Source: JAYRZB01 sp041916675
Lineage (GTDB): Bacteria > Pseudomonadota > Alphaproteobacteria > Rhizobiales > Devosiaceae
DNA length: 64,000 nucleotides
Assembly: GCA_041916675.1 (NCBI GenBank)
Contig: JAYRZB010000005.1
Span: 186,001-250,000, forward strand
Direction of reading: 5' to 3'
The position numbers and the translations under genes were made by a program. Below, one piece after another: positions 32,406 to 40,661 of the stretch. The stretch's first letter is position 1; the number at the start of each line of letters is the position of its first letter. The notes beneath the pieces were generated by a model, which worked only from the letters and a program-made list of their open reading frames with translations, was not told the origin of the DNA and ran no database searches.

Positions 32406-33200
32406 TCAGGCTGCGGCGCGGGAGCCTTCGTCAAAAAACAAAGCCTGGCTGATGAGCGCTTTGACCATATCGGGATTGAACGGCTTGGTGACAAGGAAGG
32501 TCGGCTCGGGCCGCTCGCCGGTCAAAAGGCGCTCGGGGAAAGCGGTGATGAAGATGACCGGCACCGTCTGGGTGGTCAGGATGTCGTTGACCGCGTCAAT
32601 GCCCGAGGAACCATCGGCGAGCTGAATGTCGGCCAGGATCATCTTGGGGCGCGAGCGCTCGAACATGGCCACGGCTTCCTTATGGGTGCGGGCCACCGAG
32701 ACGACGTTGTGGCCAAGGCTTTGCACCAACTGTTCGATATCCATGGCGATGAGCGGTTCATCTTCGATGATCATGATGTCGGTGGCGACCTGACGCGAGA
32801 TTTCCGCCGAAGCTTCGTTCAGAAGCTCGGAAAACTCGGCGGCACTGACATCAAGAATTTCCGCCGCCTGCTCGCGGCTGAAGCCCTCAACCGCAATCAG
32901 CAGGAAGGCCTGGCGCGGCCGCTCGGCCAGCGAGGAGAGATTGTGTGCGGCCCGCTGTTCCCAGGCAAAATTCGAGCTCGGCTCGGGCACGTGCACGGCT
33001 GACGAGGTGAAGAGCTTTGAGAAAATCTTGTAAAGTGCAACCCGGTCGCTGGATGCCTGCGGGAAGATCGACACATCGGCGATCAGCGCCTCGAGGGTGG
33101 CCGCCACATAGGCATCTCCGGAGGTTTGCGAGCCTGTGGATGCGCGCGAGAACCGGCGCAGATACGGCAAATGCGGAGCAATCCGCATGGAAAGTGACAT
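32406..33200 (-). CDS. phyR: PhyR general stress response regulator (sigma-like anti-anti-sigma)
   Basis: Protein of 264 residues with an N-terminal EcfG-like sigma domain (about 15-135, with the region-4-like REQAAEILDVSAAEFSELLNEA) and a C-terminal receiver (about 138-258) with acidic IIEDEP, phosphoacceptor D191 in ILADIQLADGSSG and K in FLVTKPFNPD. When phosphorylated, PhyR binds NepR and frees EcfG. AGGGAG precedes the start. It is divergent from nepR-ecfG, the standard arrangement, and has an exact EcfG promoter, giving positive feedback. Confidence 0.97.
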   Translation of the reverse strand: MSLSMRIAPHLPYLRRFSRASTGSQTSGDAYVAATLEALIADVSIFPQASSDRVALYKIFSKLFTSSAVHVPEPSSNFAWEQRAAHNLSSLAERPRQAFLLIAVEGFSREQAAEILDVSAAEFSELLNEASAEISRQVATDIMIIEDEPLIAMDIEQLVQSLGHNVVSVARTHKEAVAMFERSRPKMILADIQLADGSSGIDAVNDILTTQTVPVIFITAFPERLLTGERPEPTFLVTKPFNPDMVKALISQALFFDEGSRAAA

Positions 33201-33250
33201 AACTTACTCCCTGACGCATTTCAGTCAAAACCGCAGTGCGGTAACCGATG

Positions 33251-33275
33251 AACGGGCGGCTCTAAATTTAGTTCC
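33251..33275 (-). promoter_or_regulatory. EcfG-type promoter of phyR
   Basis: Leftward reading gives GGAAC (33275-33271), 16 bases, CGTT (33254-33251), exact to consensus, with about 45 bases of leader before the phyR start. Confidence 0.88.
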
Positions 33276-33283
33276 ATCGACCG

Positions 33284-33308
33284 GGAACTATTTTTGTTCG
33301 CCCGCATT
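33284..33308 (+). promoter_or_regulatory. EcfG-type promoter of nepR-ecfG
   Basis: GGAAC (33284-33288), 16 bases, CATT (33305-33308): one mismatch from GGAAC-N16-CGTT. Its -35 lies eight bases from the -35 of the leftward phyR promoter, so the two are back to back. Confidence 0.72.
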
Positions 33309-33355
33309 GTGCCTAATCAATTAGGTTGGGCTGACGCGGTCGGCTGGGGCGAGTG

Positions 33356-33565
33356 ATGAAAGACAAAACCAATATGCAGCAGAATTCAAGCGCGAGATTG
33401 CAGCGTGACGAGGACGGGCTGGGACCGACTTCAGACATAGGCGTTCGCTTGCGCGCGCTTTATGGCGCCGTGCAGGACGAGGGCATTCCCGACAAGTTTC
33501 TTGATCTTCTCGAAAAACTGGACGCTGCCGAACTGCAGGCAAAGCAGACCGGCAAGGGGGACTGA
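33356..33565 (+). CDS. nepR: NepR anti-sigma factor
   Basis: A 69-residue protein; GTG at 33353 could add one codon. The core IGVRLRALYGAVQDEGIPDKFLDLLEKLDAAE (about 29-60) matches the conserved NepR helices, with the YxxVxxEPIPDxFxxLL-like pattern. NepR binds EcfG in unstressed cells and is sequestered by phosphorylated PhyR. It is three bases ahead of ecfG and is probably cotranscribed from the EcfG-dependent promoter. Confidence 0.94.
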   Translation: MKDKTNMQQNSSARLQRDEDGLGPTSDIGVRLRALYGAVQDEGIPDKFLDLLEKLDAAELQAKQTGKGD

Positions 33566-33568
33566 GGC

Positions 33569-34123
33569 ATGGCGCAAGAAGCCCCCTCGTTCAAACGGGA
33601 AATGTTGGCGACATTGCCGAGCCTGCGCGCGTTTGCGTTTTCGCTTTCGGGTCGGCACGACAAGGCCGATGATCTGGTGCAGGACACCATCATGAAAGCC
33701 TGGGCCAAACAGAGCAGCTTTGAGATGGGCACCAACATCAAGGCCTGGCTGTTCACGATCCTGCGCAACGAATTCTACAGCCAGATGCGCAAGCGCGGGC
33801 GTGAGGTGCAGGACAGCGATGGCTTTTTTACCGAGCGGCTCTCAGTGCATGCGGCCCAGCATGGACACATGGATCTTGCCGACTTCAAAAAGGCTTTGGC
33901 CGAACTGCCTGATGATCAGCGTGAGGCGGTGGTGCTCATTGGGGCTTCGGGCTTTTCCTATGAAGAAGCCGCCGAAATCTGTTCGTGCGCGGTGGGTACG
34001 ATGAAGAGCCGGGTTAGCCGGGCCCGCAGCCGGTTGCAGGACCTGCTCAAGGTTGCCGGTGACGTGGACTATGGCCCTGACGCTGTTTCAACGCAGGTGA
34101 CCAATCAGCCGCATTTGACCTGA
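33569..34123 (+). CDS. ecfG: EcfG general stress sigma factor
   Basis: ECF sigma factor of 184 residues. Region 2 reads LPSLRAFAFSLSGRHDKADDLVQDTIMKAWAK with the core-binding AxxDLVQ motif; region 4 reads LPDDQREAVVLIGASGFSYEEAAEICSCAVGTMKSRVSRARSRL (about 110-153). The GxFSYEEAAEIC sequence is characteristic of the EcfG group. Together with nepR and the divergent phyR it is the complete general stress switch of alphaproteobacteria. It recognises GGAAC-N16/17-CGTT promoters, of which several occur nearby. Confidence 0.96.
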   Translation: MAQEAPSFKREMLATLPSLRAFAFSLSGRHDKADDLVQDTIMKAWAKQSSFEMGTNIKAWLFTILRNEFYSQMRKRGREVQDSDGFFTERLSVHAAQHGHMDLADFKKALAELPDDQREAVVLIGASGFSYEEAAEICSCAVGTMKSRVSRARSRLQDLLKVAGDVDYGPDAVSTQVTNQPHLT

Positions 34124-34497
34124 GAAACCTGTTCCGTAGGCCGGAGAGCGGCAAGGCAGGCAGCGAGCAAATCCTGCTCTGAAAAGGGTTTGACCAGCAC
34201 GGGGACGCCATCGAGACCCGGAAGGCCGTGGCGCAGCCCGACATCGACTGTTGTCAACACCAGGCCGACGCCGTGGCTGCGGATGGTGTGGAACAGCGCC
34301 TGCTCGTCGGCCTTGCCAAGCGGCACCTCGCAGACTGCCAGGTCAAATTCGGTCCAGCGCGATTCGAGCCGGGCTGCCTCGCTTGGCGTGCGGGCAAAGA
34401 CGATGCCGTTGGCCTCCGCGCCCTCAAGAATGCGCTGGGTATCGAGAGCAATCAGAAACTCGGTCTCGACGATGAGGATGCGTTTTCCTGAAAACAT
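34105..34497 (-). CDS. Degenerate single-domain response regulator
   Basis: Receiver-only protein of 130 residues, convergent with ecfG (19-base overlap at the ends). The fold is clear (RILIVETEFLIALDTQRIL, VPVLVKPFSEQDLLAACL), but the second acidic residue of the usual ED pair is Thr (VETE), and the phosphoacceptor position holds Glu (E57 in FDLAVCEVPLG). The lysine in VLVKPF is kept. It therefore probably cannot be phosphorylated normally and may mimic the active state. Small receivers act as phosphate sinks or kinase modulators in general stress systems; that role is inferred. Confidence 0.78.
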   Translation of the reverse strand: MFSGKRILIVETEFLIALDTQRILEGAEANGIVFARTPSEAARLESRWTEFDLAVCEVPLGKADEQALFHTIRSHGVGLVLTTVDVGLRHGLPGLDGVPVLVKPFSEQDLLAACLAALRPTEQVSQVKCG

Positions 34498-34638
34498 GGT
34501 CCGGTCCTTAATGAGGCTGGAAACTGGGCCCGAACCAGCAGCATGTCATTTAACTATGACATATGCGACAGAAATGAAACCGATTGACCGGTCGAGCATT
34601 AGTCAGACTTATAGTGGCAGACCGGGTCAGGAACGAGC

Positions 34639-35388
34639 ATGAATATGCCTGCAGCGGCGCGACGTGTTTCATGCGAACAGTGCCCGCTGCGGGGCCTGCG
34701 GCACTTCCGGGCATTTACCCCGCAGGAACTCAAGTTCATCAGCGGTTTCAAGCGCGGCGAACTGGTTGCCGAGGCTGGCTCGGCGATCCTGACCGAAGGG
34801 TCGCATAGTGCGCATCTTTACACGCTCCTGTCCGGCTGGGCCTTCCGCTACAAGACGCTTGAGGATGGGCGGCGGCAGATCCTGAACTATCTGCTGCCCG
34901 GCGACCTGATTGGGCTGCAGGGCTCGGTGATCGGGGAAATGCAGCATTCGGTCGAGGCTCTGAGCACCATGGTGCTCTGCGTGTTTCAGCGCGATCAGTT
35001 GCCTGAATTGTTCAAGAACCATCCCGGCCTTGCCTTCGATATTACCTGGCTGGCATCGCGCGAGGAGCGGATGCTGGATGAAAACCTGCTCAGTGTCGGG
35101 CGCAGGAGCGCGCTCGAAAGGGCGGCCTATCTTCTGGCCGTCATCTATCAGCGCGCGGTAGCGATCGGGCTGACCGATGGCAAGCCGCTGCTCATTCCGA
35201 TTACGCAACAACATGTTGCCGATACGCTGGGGCTTTCAATCGTGCATACCAACAAGACCTTGCGCAAACTGATGGAGAGCAAGCTGATCCGCTGGCATGA
35301 CCGGGCCTGCGAGGTCCTCGACCCTGCTGGATTGCAGGAGGCGGCGGGCTGGCAGGGGCTGGGTGAACGGATCAGGCCGTTGATTTGA
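34639..35388 (+). CDS. Crp/Fnr family transcriptional regulator
   Basis: Regulator of 249 residues. The N-terminus has C-x2-C in VSCEQCPLRGL followed by a cyclic-nucleotide-type beta barrel (about 25-140, with LPGDLIGLQGSV), a long dimer helix, and a C-terminal helix-turn-helix TQQHVADTLGLSIVHTNKTLRKL (about 192-214). Only two cysteines are clustered, so a classic FNR [4Fe-4S] site is unlikely. The HTH resembles the FixK-like or general stress-associated subgroup rather than Crp. A TTGACC and downstream TTATAG pair around 34583-34613 may be its promoter. Targets are unknown. Confidence 0.85.
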   Translation: MNMPAAARRVSCEQCPLRGLRHFRAFTPQELKFISGFKRGELVAEAGSAILTEGSHSAHLYTLLSGWAFRYKTLEDGRRQILNYLLPGDLIGLQGSVIGEMQHSVEALSTMVLCVFQRDQLPELFKNHPGLAFDITWLASREERMLDENLLSVGRRSALERAAYLLAVIYQRAVAIGLTDGKPLLIPITQQHVADTLGLSIVHTNKTLRKLMESKLIRWHDRACEVLDPAGLQEAAGWQGLGERIRPLI

Positions 35389-35480
35389 AACAGATTGCTG
35401 GGCCGCAGTTTGGCCATGCGACCCGGATAGGGCTGTGATTTGTCACTGAAGGGTGGCGGACCTGGAATGGGCGGGCGGGA

Positions 35481-36887
35481 ATGATGACCGAGGCGACGAC
35501 AGCCATGAATATTCCGCAGGCACGGCCGCAGGTTTCGCGTCGGCGCCTCACCATAATCGTTTCCCTCTCCCTCATCCTCGCCGCCGCAGCAGCCTCGTTG
35601 TTTCTGGTGCGGGGTGTCGAAGGGCAATTGCGCGATATCGCCCAGACGTTTGAAGTACGCAGCTTGGCCCGGCAGGTGCTGCAGCGGTTGACGGATGCGG
35701 AAACAGGACAACGCGGATATTTGCTGACGGTCGATCCGCTGTACCTTGAGCCCTATGAAGAGGCGATCCGCGGGCTTGATGAGACCTATTCGGGGCTGAT
35801 GGCCCAGATCGGGGACAGCCCCGGACAGATGTCGCGGATCGAAGGCATCCAGACAGCGATAACGCAAAAGCGCGATGAAATGGCCCGGACCATTGAACTG
35901 GCGTCCAATGGGCAGCTGGAGGAGGCCCTCGCTATCCTGCGATCCGATGAGGGCCGGGTGGTGATGGAAGGCCTGCGCGCCTCGATCAGTGATTTCATCA
36001 CCACTGAAAACACCACGCTTGAGGCGCGGAACCGGGAGATTGAAGGGTATCGCACCGCGCTGATCACGGCGATTCTGGCGGCGTTGGGCGGCGCTGCGAC
36101 GCTGGCTTATGTGCTGTTCAATCGGACGCAGAGCCAGGTGACGAAGCTGGCACGGAGCCAAAGCGCGTTGCGCGTGCACAATGAAGAGCTGGAGATGCGG
36201 GTGCGAGAGCGCACCGCCGAGCTTGAGGACGCAAGAGCGCATGCCGAACGTGAGCGCGAACGGGTTGAAGCGCTGTTGCAGGACACCAATCACCGGATCG
36301 GCAATTCGCTGGCCACCGTCTCCTCGCTGCTCGGGCTTCAAGTGAATAGGACCCGATCGGACGAGGTCAGGCAGGCGCTTGAGGCAGCGCGCGGCCGCGT
36401 GCATGCCATCGCCTCGGGCCACCGGCGGTTGCGGCTGGGTGCTGACCTTGAGACCACGAGAGCTGATGAGTTTCTCGAGGCGGTGATTGAGGACCTCAAG
36501 CTTGGGCAGGTTGGATCGGGGCGGATTGCCATCGAGGGCGAGTTCGATCCGGTGGTGATCATGGCCCGTGACGCGACCACAGTGGGCATAGTTCTCGGCG
36601 AACTGGTGACCAATGCGGTTAAGCACGCGTTTTCCGGGGACCGTACGGGAACTGTGAGGGCGCGGCTCAAGATTGAAGGGGACGACGGGGCTGTGCTCAG
36701 TGTTGAGGACGACGGGCTGGGATTGAGCAAAGAGCCGAGCGCGGAGGACGCGGGGCTCGGCACGTTAATTATCCGGCAATTGGCGACGCAGTTTGGCGGA
36801 ACGCCGACCTATTCACCCCGGCTCGGTGGCGGCACGGTGGTGCGGGTGGCCATGCCCTCGCTGGCCGTGCCACCTGCTGCATCCTAG
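35481..36887 (+). CDS. CHASE3-domain HisKA_2 histidine kinase
   Basis: Membrane sensor kinase of 468 residues. TM1 (about 22-43) and TM2 (about 192-214) flank a periplasmic CHASE3-like domain (LTDAETGQRGYLLTVDPLYLEPYEEA is diagnostic). A coiled coil (about 220-265) leads to DTNHRIGNSLATVSSLLGLQ with H271 as phosphoacceptor and an ATPase domain (LGELVTNAVKHAF, DDGLGL, GLGTLIIRQLATQFGG). HisKA_2 kinases of this kind often act on PhyR. No EcfG promoter was found upstream. A lipid kinase-like gene follows 11 bases later and may be cotranscribed. Confidence 0.9.
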   Translation: MMTEATTAMNIPQARPQVSRRRLTIIVSLSLILAAAAASLFLVRGVEGQLRDIAQTFEVRSLARQVLQRLTDAETGQRGYLLTVDPLYLEPYEEAIRGLDETYSGLMAQIGDSPGQMSRIEGIQTAITQKRDEMARTIELASNGQLEEALAILRSDEGRVVMEGLRASISDFITTENTTLEARNREIEGYRTALITAILAALGGAATLAYVLFNRTQSQVTKLARSQSALRVHNEELEMRVRERTAELEDARAHAERERERVEALLQDTNHRIGNSLATVSSLLGLQVNRTRSDEVRQALEAARGRVHAIASGHRRLRLGADLETTRADEFLEAVIEDLKLGQVGSGRIAIEGEFDPVVIMARDATTVGIVLGELVTNAVKHAFSGDRTGTVRARLKIEGDDGAVLSVEDDGLGLSKEPSAEDAGLGTLIIRQLATQFGGTPTYSPRLGGGTVVRVAMPSLAVPPAAS

Positions 36888-36898
36888 GAGACCTGTCG

Positions 36899-37804
36899 GT
36901 GCGTTTTATCGGTGTGCTCAACCGCGACGGTGGCACGTTCAAAACCCTCGACATGGCTGCGTTCTGCGAGCGGGCCACAACGGTATTCGCCGCCCATGGT
37001 CATACATTGGAATGCCGGGTGGTGGCCGGGCGCGAATTGCTTGCCGAACTGGAACGGGCGGCAACCGATCCAGGCTGCGAAGCCCTGCTGGCAGGGGGTG
37101 GGGACGGCACCATTTCCGCCGCCGCTGAAATCGCCTTTCGCCGCAAGATGCCACTGGCTGTGGTGCCGGGAGGCACGATGAACCTGTTCGCCCGAGCCAT
37201 CGGCGTGCCACTCGATCTCGACCAGGCGCTGCAGGCGCTGGCGGCGGGGCATATCGAGGCGGTGGATATTGCGACGGCGAATGGGCAGCCGTTCGTACAT
37301 CAGTTTGGCGTTGGCATTCACGCGCGCCTCGTCCGCATCCGCGATGGCATGATTTATTCAAGCCGGATCGGGAAGATGCTGGCCTCCGTGCGGGCAGTGG
37401 TTGCAGCGGTCGTTAAACCACTGCGGTTCCATGTTGATATCGAAACCCCCGGCGGATCAGAGCGCGTGCGGTGCTCCGGCTTGGCGGTCTCCAACAATCC
37501 GCTTGCCGAGGGGCATGTGCCCTATGCGGACGGGCTCGATCAGGGCGTGCTCGGGCTCTATGTGGTCAAGCCGATGTCGCCGTGGGCGCTCGGCATGCTG
37601 CTGGTTGCCGTGATCCTGGGGCGCTGGAAAGGCTTCGCCGAGATTTCGGACCGGGAGACGCGGCGGGTAAACCTGTCATTTCCGCGCAACAAGGCCTCGA
37701 CGCAAGCGGTGATAGACGGCGAATTGATCAATCTTGAGGACGAGGTGGACATTCATATCCACCCCGGAGCCCTCAAGATCGTGGCGCCAAAACTGATGGA
37801 GTAG
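36899..37804 (+). CDS. Diacylglycerol kinase family lipid kinase
   Basis: Protein of 301 residues with the DAGK catalytic fold: LLAGGGDGTISAAAEIAF (GGDGT nucleotide motif, about 64) and VVPGGTMNLFARAIGVP (PGGTxNxxA, about 88). The C-terminal half is beta-rich with NLEDEVDIHIHPGALKIVAP. The GTG start is set by GGAGACC seven bases ahead. Relatives phosphorylate diacylglycerol, sphingosine or phosphatidylglycerol; the substrate is unknown here. It follows the CHASE3 kinase gene within the stress island. Confidence 0.87.
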   Translation: MRFIGVLNRDGGTFKTLDMAAFCERATTVFAAHGHTLECRVVAGRELLAELERAATDPGCEALLAGGGDGTISAAAEIAFRRKMPLAVVPGGTMNLFARAIGVPLDLDQALQALAAGHIEAVDIATANGQPFVHQFGVGIHARLVRIRDGMIYSSRIGKMLASVRAVVAAVVKPLRFHVDIETPGGSERVRCSGLAVSNNPLAEGHVPYADGLDQGVLGLYVVKPMSPWALGMLLVAVILGRWKGFAEISDRETRRVNLSFPRNKASTQAVIDGELINLEDEVDIHIHPGALKIVAPKLME

Positions 37805-37809
37805 CTCGG

Positions 37810-38043
37810 TCAGAGCGTCGCCGCGCCGGGATCCAGGGTATTTTCTCCCAGGCGAGCAAGGGCCTGTTCGATGGTCTTGAGGTCTTCGCCATCGTCGCCA
37901 TCGACCGGGGTCAGACCTTCCGTGGCGGCGCGTTCCTTGGCGCGCGCATCGAGTTCGAGCTGGCGCAGCCTTTCGATCTTGCTGGGCTTGTCCAGCGTTT
38001 CATCCTGAAGCAGGGTAACGATCTGTCGCTTGATATTGGGCAT
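37810..38043 (-). CDS. Small hypothetical protein in the stress island
   Basis: A 77-residue soluble, charged, mostly helical protein: MPNIKRQIVTLLQDETL... ERLRQLELDARAKERAATEG. The start at 38043 is set by AAGAGGATATC; a longer frame upstream of it lacks support. It is convergent with the lipid kinase gene. I do not recognise a family. Its place among stress genes suggests, but does not show, a stress role; I found no EcfG promoter in front of it. Confidence 0.65.
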   Translation of the reverse strand: MPNIKRQIVTLLQDETLDKPSKIERLRQLELDARAKERAATEGLTPVDGDDGEDLKTIEQALARLGENTLDPGAATL

Positions 38044-38122
38044 GATATCCTCTTTCAAGGAAGGGTGTTTCCGCCCCTTTTTGATGATCAGCATCGCAGA
38101 GGCGCAGGCTACAAACGGGCGG

Positions 38123-38147
38123 GAACCATTTTGGTTGCGCTGCGTTC
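38123..38147 (+). promoter_or_regulatory. EcfG-type promoter of the GAF-PAS-HWE kinase gene
   Basis: GGAAC (38123-38127), 16 bases, CGTT (38144-38147), exact consensus, 60 bases before the TTG start at 38207. Confidence 0.85.
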
Positions 38148-38206
38148 TTGAAATTGCGCGCCATATTGAGTGTGCATCGTGACCGTGGTGGAGTGGCAGG
38201 ATCGAC

Positions 38207-39721
38207 TTGACGACTAAACCCAATTCGCTCCCTGACGAGGTTTGGGCGAGTGTAGTGGATCCGGCGCGCCGCGAGGTCATCGCGGCGCTTTCTGTGCTGG
38301 ATTCTGCGCCCGATCCCGATTTTGACCGGCTGTCCCGCATGGCGTCGGCGCTGTTTGGCGTGCCGATTGGACTGGTGACGATTGTCGATGCCGAGCGCCA
38401 GTGGTTCAAGTCCCACCACGGCACCGAAATGCAGGAAACCAGGACGGACACGTCCTTTTGCGCTCATGCCATTGCCGAGCGTGAAAAGCCGTATCTTTTG
38501 ATCGAGGATATGCTTGAGGATGCCCGATTTGCCACCAACCCTCTGGTAACCGGCGAGCCGTTCGTAAGGTTTTACGCCGGTGCGCCGATTACGGTGCGGG
38601 GTGAGCGACTGGGGACCCTTTGCGTGCTCTCAAAGGCGCCGGCCCGGAACACCGATCCGCAAAAGCTGGAACAGCTGGTCGAACTGGCGGGCATTGCCGG
38701 TTCGCTGTTCGAACTTAAGGACGAGGCACGGACCCGCGCCCGCATGGCGGCCGAGCTGATCAAGGAAGAGTGGCGCCATGCTCTAACGCTTGAGGCGGGC
38801 AAGGTCGGGAGCTGGGTGTGGGACCTGCGAACTGGCGAGATCGTGGCCAACGATATCTTTCGGCGCATGTTCGACCTGACGCCCAATGAAAAAGTGATTT
38901 TTGACAAAGTCTATGACCAGATTCTGCCTGAAGACAGGGCCGCGCTCGACGCCGCGCTGCAACTGACATTTGACCAGGGTGTCGACTATGTGGCGGAATT
39001 CCGCATCCGCAATACCAAACGGTGGCTGACCGGGCGGGGGCGCGTCTATCAGCGCGACAGTGAGGGCAAGCCGCTTTTGCTGATGGGCGTGAATCTTGAT
39101 GTAACCGATGCCCGTGAATCGGCGGACCAGACGCGGCTTTTGCTGCGCGAACTGAACCATCGGGTCAAAAACACACTCGCCATGATCCAGTCACTGGCCC
39201 GGCAGACGATGCGGCAAAATCCCGATCCGAAATTGTTCATGGACGCCTTTTCGGGCCGACTGCGAACTTTGTCGGAAGCGCACGCGCTCCTTGCTGATCG
39301 CGACTGGTCGGGGATAGCGCTCACCGAAACCATACGCTCGCAGGTTGTATCGATGGTGCGGTTCGATCCGGCGCAGGTTCAGCTTGAGGGAGAAGATGCC
39401 TTCCTTCCGCCTGACCATGCGCTGGGGCTGGGGCTGATCCTGCACGAATTGACATCGAATGCGGTGCGGCACGGCGCCCTGTCGGTGCCCGAAGGACGGG
39501 TGTCGTTGCGCTGGCAGGAAGAGGCAGGGGATCCGAGGTTGTTGCGGATGGTCTGGAAAGAGAGCAACGGCCCCAAGGTCGCCCAGCCGGTGGAAACCGG
39601 ATTTGGCACGCGACTGATCGAGCGCAGTCTCGACAAGGTGCTGGGCAGCAAAGTGACCCTGAATCTAGCGGAAGATGGCGTGGAAACCGAGATCCTGCTG
39701 CCATTGAGCGCAGACTCCTGA
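38207..39721 (+). CDS. GAF-PAS-HWE family histidine kinase
   Basis: Soluble kinase of 504 residues. A GAF domain (about 30-170, IVDAERQWFKSHHGTEMQETRTDTSFCAHAI is the common signature) precedes a PAS domain (about 190-305, GVNLDVTDARES) and an HWE dimerisation box ELNHRVKNTLAMIQSLARQTMR with H318, plus an ATPase domain (LGLILHELTSNAVRHGAL). The TTG start is accepted because CAGGA lies at the right distance and no early ATG exists. An exact EcfG promoter is upstream, so this is a stress-induced kinase probably acting on PhyR, forming a feedback loop. Confidence 0.87.
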   Translation: MTTKPNSLPDEVWASVVDPARREVIAALSVLDSAPDPDFDRLSRMASALFGVPIGLVTIVDAERQWFKSHHGTEMQETRTDTSFCAHAIAEREKPYLLIEDMLEDARFATNPLVTGEPFVRFYAGAPITVRGERLGTLCVLSKAPARNTDPQKLEQLVELAGIAGSLFELKDEARTRARMAAELIKEEWRHALTLEAGKVGSWVWDLRTGEIVANDIFRRMFDLTPNEKVIFDKVYDQILPEDRAALDAALQLTFDQGVDYVAEFRIRNTKRWLTGRGRVYQRDSEGKPLLLMGVNLDVTDARESADQTRLLLRELNHRVKNTLAMIQSLARQTMRQNPDPKLFMDAFSGRLRTLSEAHALLADRDWSGIALTETIRSQVVSMVRFDPAQVQLEGEDAFLPPDHALGLGLILHELTSNAVRHGALSVPEGRVSLRWQEEAGDPRLLRMVWKESNGPKVAQPVETGFGTRLIERSLDKVLGSKVTLNLAEDGVETEILLPLSADS

Positions 39722-39749
39722 GCGGGTGACATTCAGCCGCCCGCCAGCG

Positions 39750-40181
39750 CTATTCGCGATCGCGATTGGACCCGATGAGCAGGAAAGCGGCCAGAGCCCC
39801 GAGTGGCAGGCCGACTTTGCGGGCGGTCGGATTGCTGAGGATTGCGGGCAGCGCGGTGAGTGCCGCCGTGGTGAGAAACGCCGTGGTATCGGCCGAGCGC
39901 TTGTGTTCGGCCTGGCGGCGCAGGCGGCGATTGTCGCGCAGGCGCGAAATGCCATAGGCAGCAAGTGCCAGCAACAGACCGCCCAGCGAGATGATCAATG
40001 GCCCAACGATGGGGCCGAACAGGCCGCTCAGCCAGGCATTGAGTGCAACGAGCGCAAAGCCGAGGCTGATCAGGGCAAAGAGCCCCACAGTCAGGTAGAC
40101 CGCCGCGCTTGAACGCAGGCGTTGCTTGAGATCATCGATCTCAAGCCCCAGCAGGCCCGCCAGCGGGATCAGGAACTGCAT
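39750..40181 (-). CDS. Phage holin superfamily/YqjE-like membrane protein
   Basis: A 143-residue protein with three or four hydrophobic segments: LIPLAGLLGLEI at the start, VYLTVGLFALISLGFALVALNAWLSGLF, IVGPLIISLGGLLLALAAYGISRL, and a C-terminal VGLPLGALAAFLLIGS, with a charged stretch (RLRDNRRLRRQAEHKRS) between. It lies five bases after the DUF883-like gene, mirroring the elaB/yqjD-yqjE-yqjK arrangement of stationary-phase genes in enterobacteria. It is probably an inner-membrane stress protein; the function is unknown. Confidence 0.7.
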   Translation of the reverse strand: MQFLIPLAGLLGLEIDDLKQRLRSSAAVYLTVGLFALISLGFALVALNAWLSGLFGPIVGPLIISLGGLLLALAAYGISRLRDNRRLRRQAEHKRSADTTAFLTTAALTALPAILSNPTARKVGLPLGALAAFLLIGSNRDRE

Positions 40182-40186
40182 GACGC

Positions 40187-40546
40187 CTACCGTGTCAGCA
40201 GGGCAATGACAAAGCCGATGCCGATGGCGCTGGCCACGGCGGTCAAAGGCTTCTCACGGATGGTGTCCTTGAGCTGTTTTTCGACAGCGCCTGCCTGATC
40301 GACCACATCATCGACAACATGTTGGCCGGCGCGCAGAGCATGCTTATATTCCTTGCGCGCGGTATCGCGCACTTCGGAGACTTTGTCGCCGCTGAGGCGC
40401 GCAAGGCTTTCGCCAATGGCCTTGATGTCGTCCTGAAGGCGGGCGATTTGCGCTTCAAGATCCTGTGGCGAGGATTTGACCGAGCGGCCGGCGCGAGCGC
40501 GGTCAGAGGCCCGTGCGGCGGTGGCGGCAACTTCGTTGGTAGCCAT
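40187..40546 (-). CDS. DUF883/YqjD-ElaB-like membrane-anchored protein
   Basis: A 119-residue protein with a long charged helical region (QDLEAQIARLQDDIKAIGESLARLSG... EKQLKDTIREKPL) and a single C-terminal membrane anchor LTAVASAIGIGFVIALLTR. This is the ElaB/YqjD plan, whose E. coli members bind ribosomes at the inner membrane in stationary phase. AAGGAAC precedes the start. It sits with other small membrane proteins of the stress island. Confidence 0.8.
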   Translation of the reverse strand: MATNEVAATAARASDRARAGRSVKSSPQDLEAQIARLQDDIKAIGESLARLSGDKVSEVRDTARKEYKHALRAGQHVVDDVVDQAGAVEKQLKDTIREKPLTAVASAIGIGFVIALLTR

Positions 40547-40613
40547 GATATGTTCCTTGCGGCTGGAGGAGGGCGCGCGCGAGATGCGCGCAGAAAGCCT
40601 CCATCTTTGAATG

Positions 40614-40647
40614 AAAAGGACGCCCCAATCCGTTTCCGGACGGGGCG
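40614..40647 (-). terminator. Terminator after the DUF3309 gene
   Basis: CGCCCC (40621-40626) and GGGGCG (40642-40647) pair, with an inner CCG/CGG stem. Read leftwards the stem is followed by TCCTTTTC, 15 bases after the small gene's stop. Confidence 0.65.
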
Positions 40648-40661
40648 CCAGGACGACGGGG

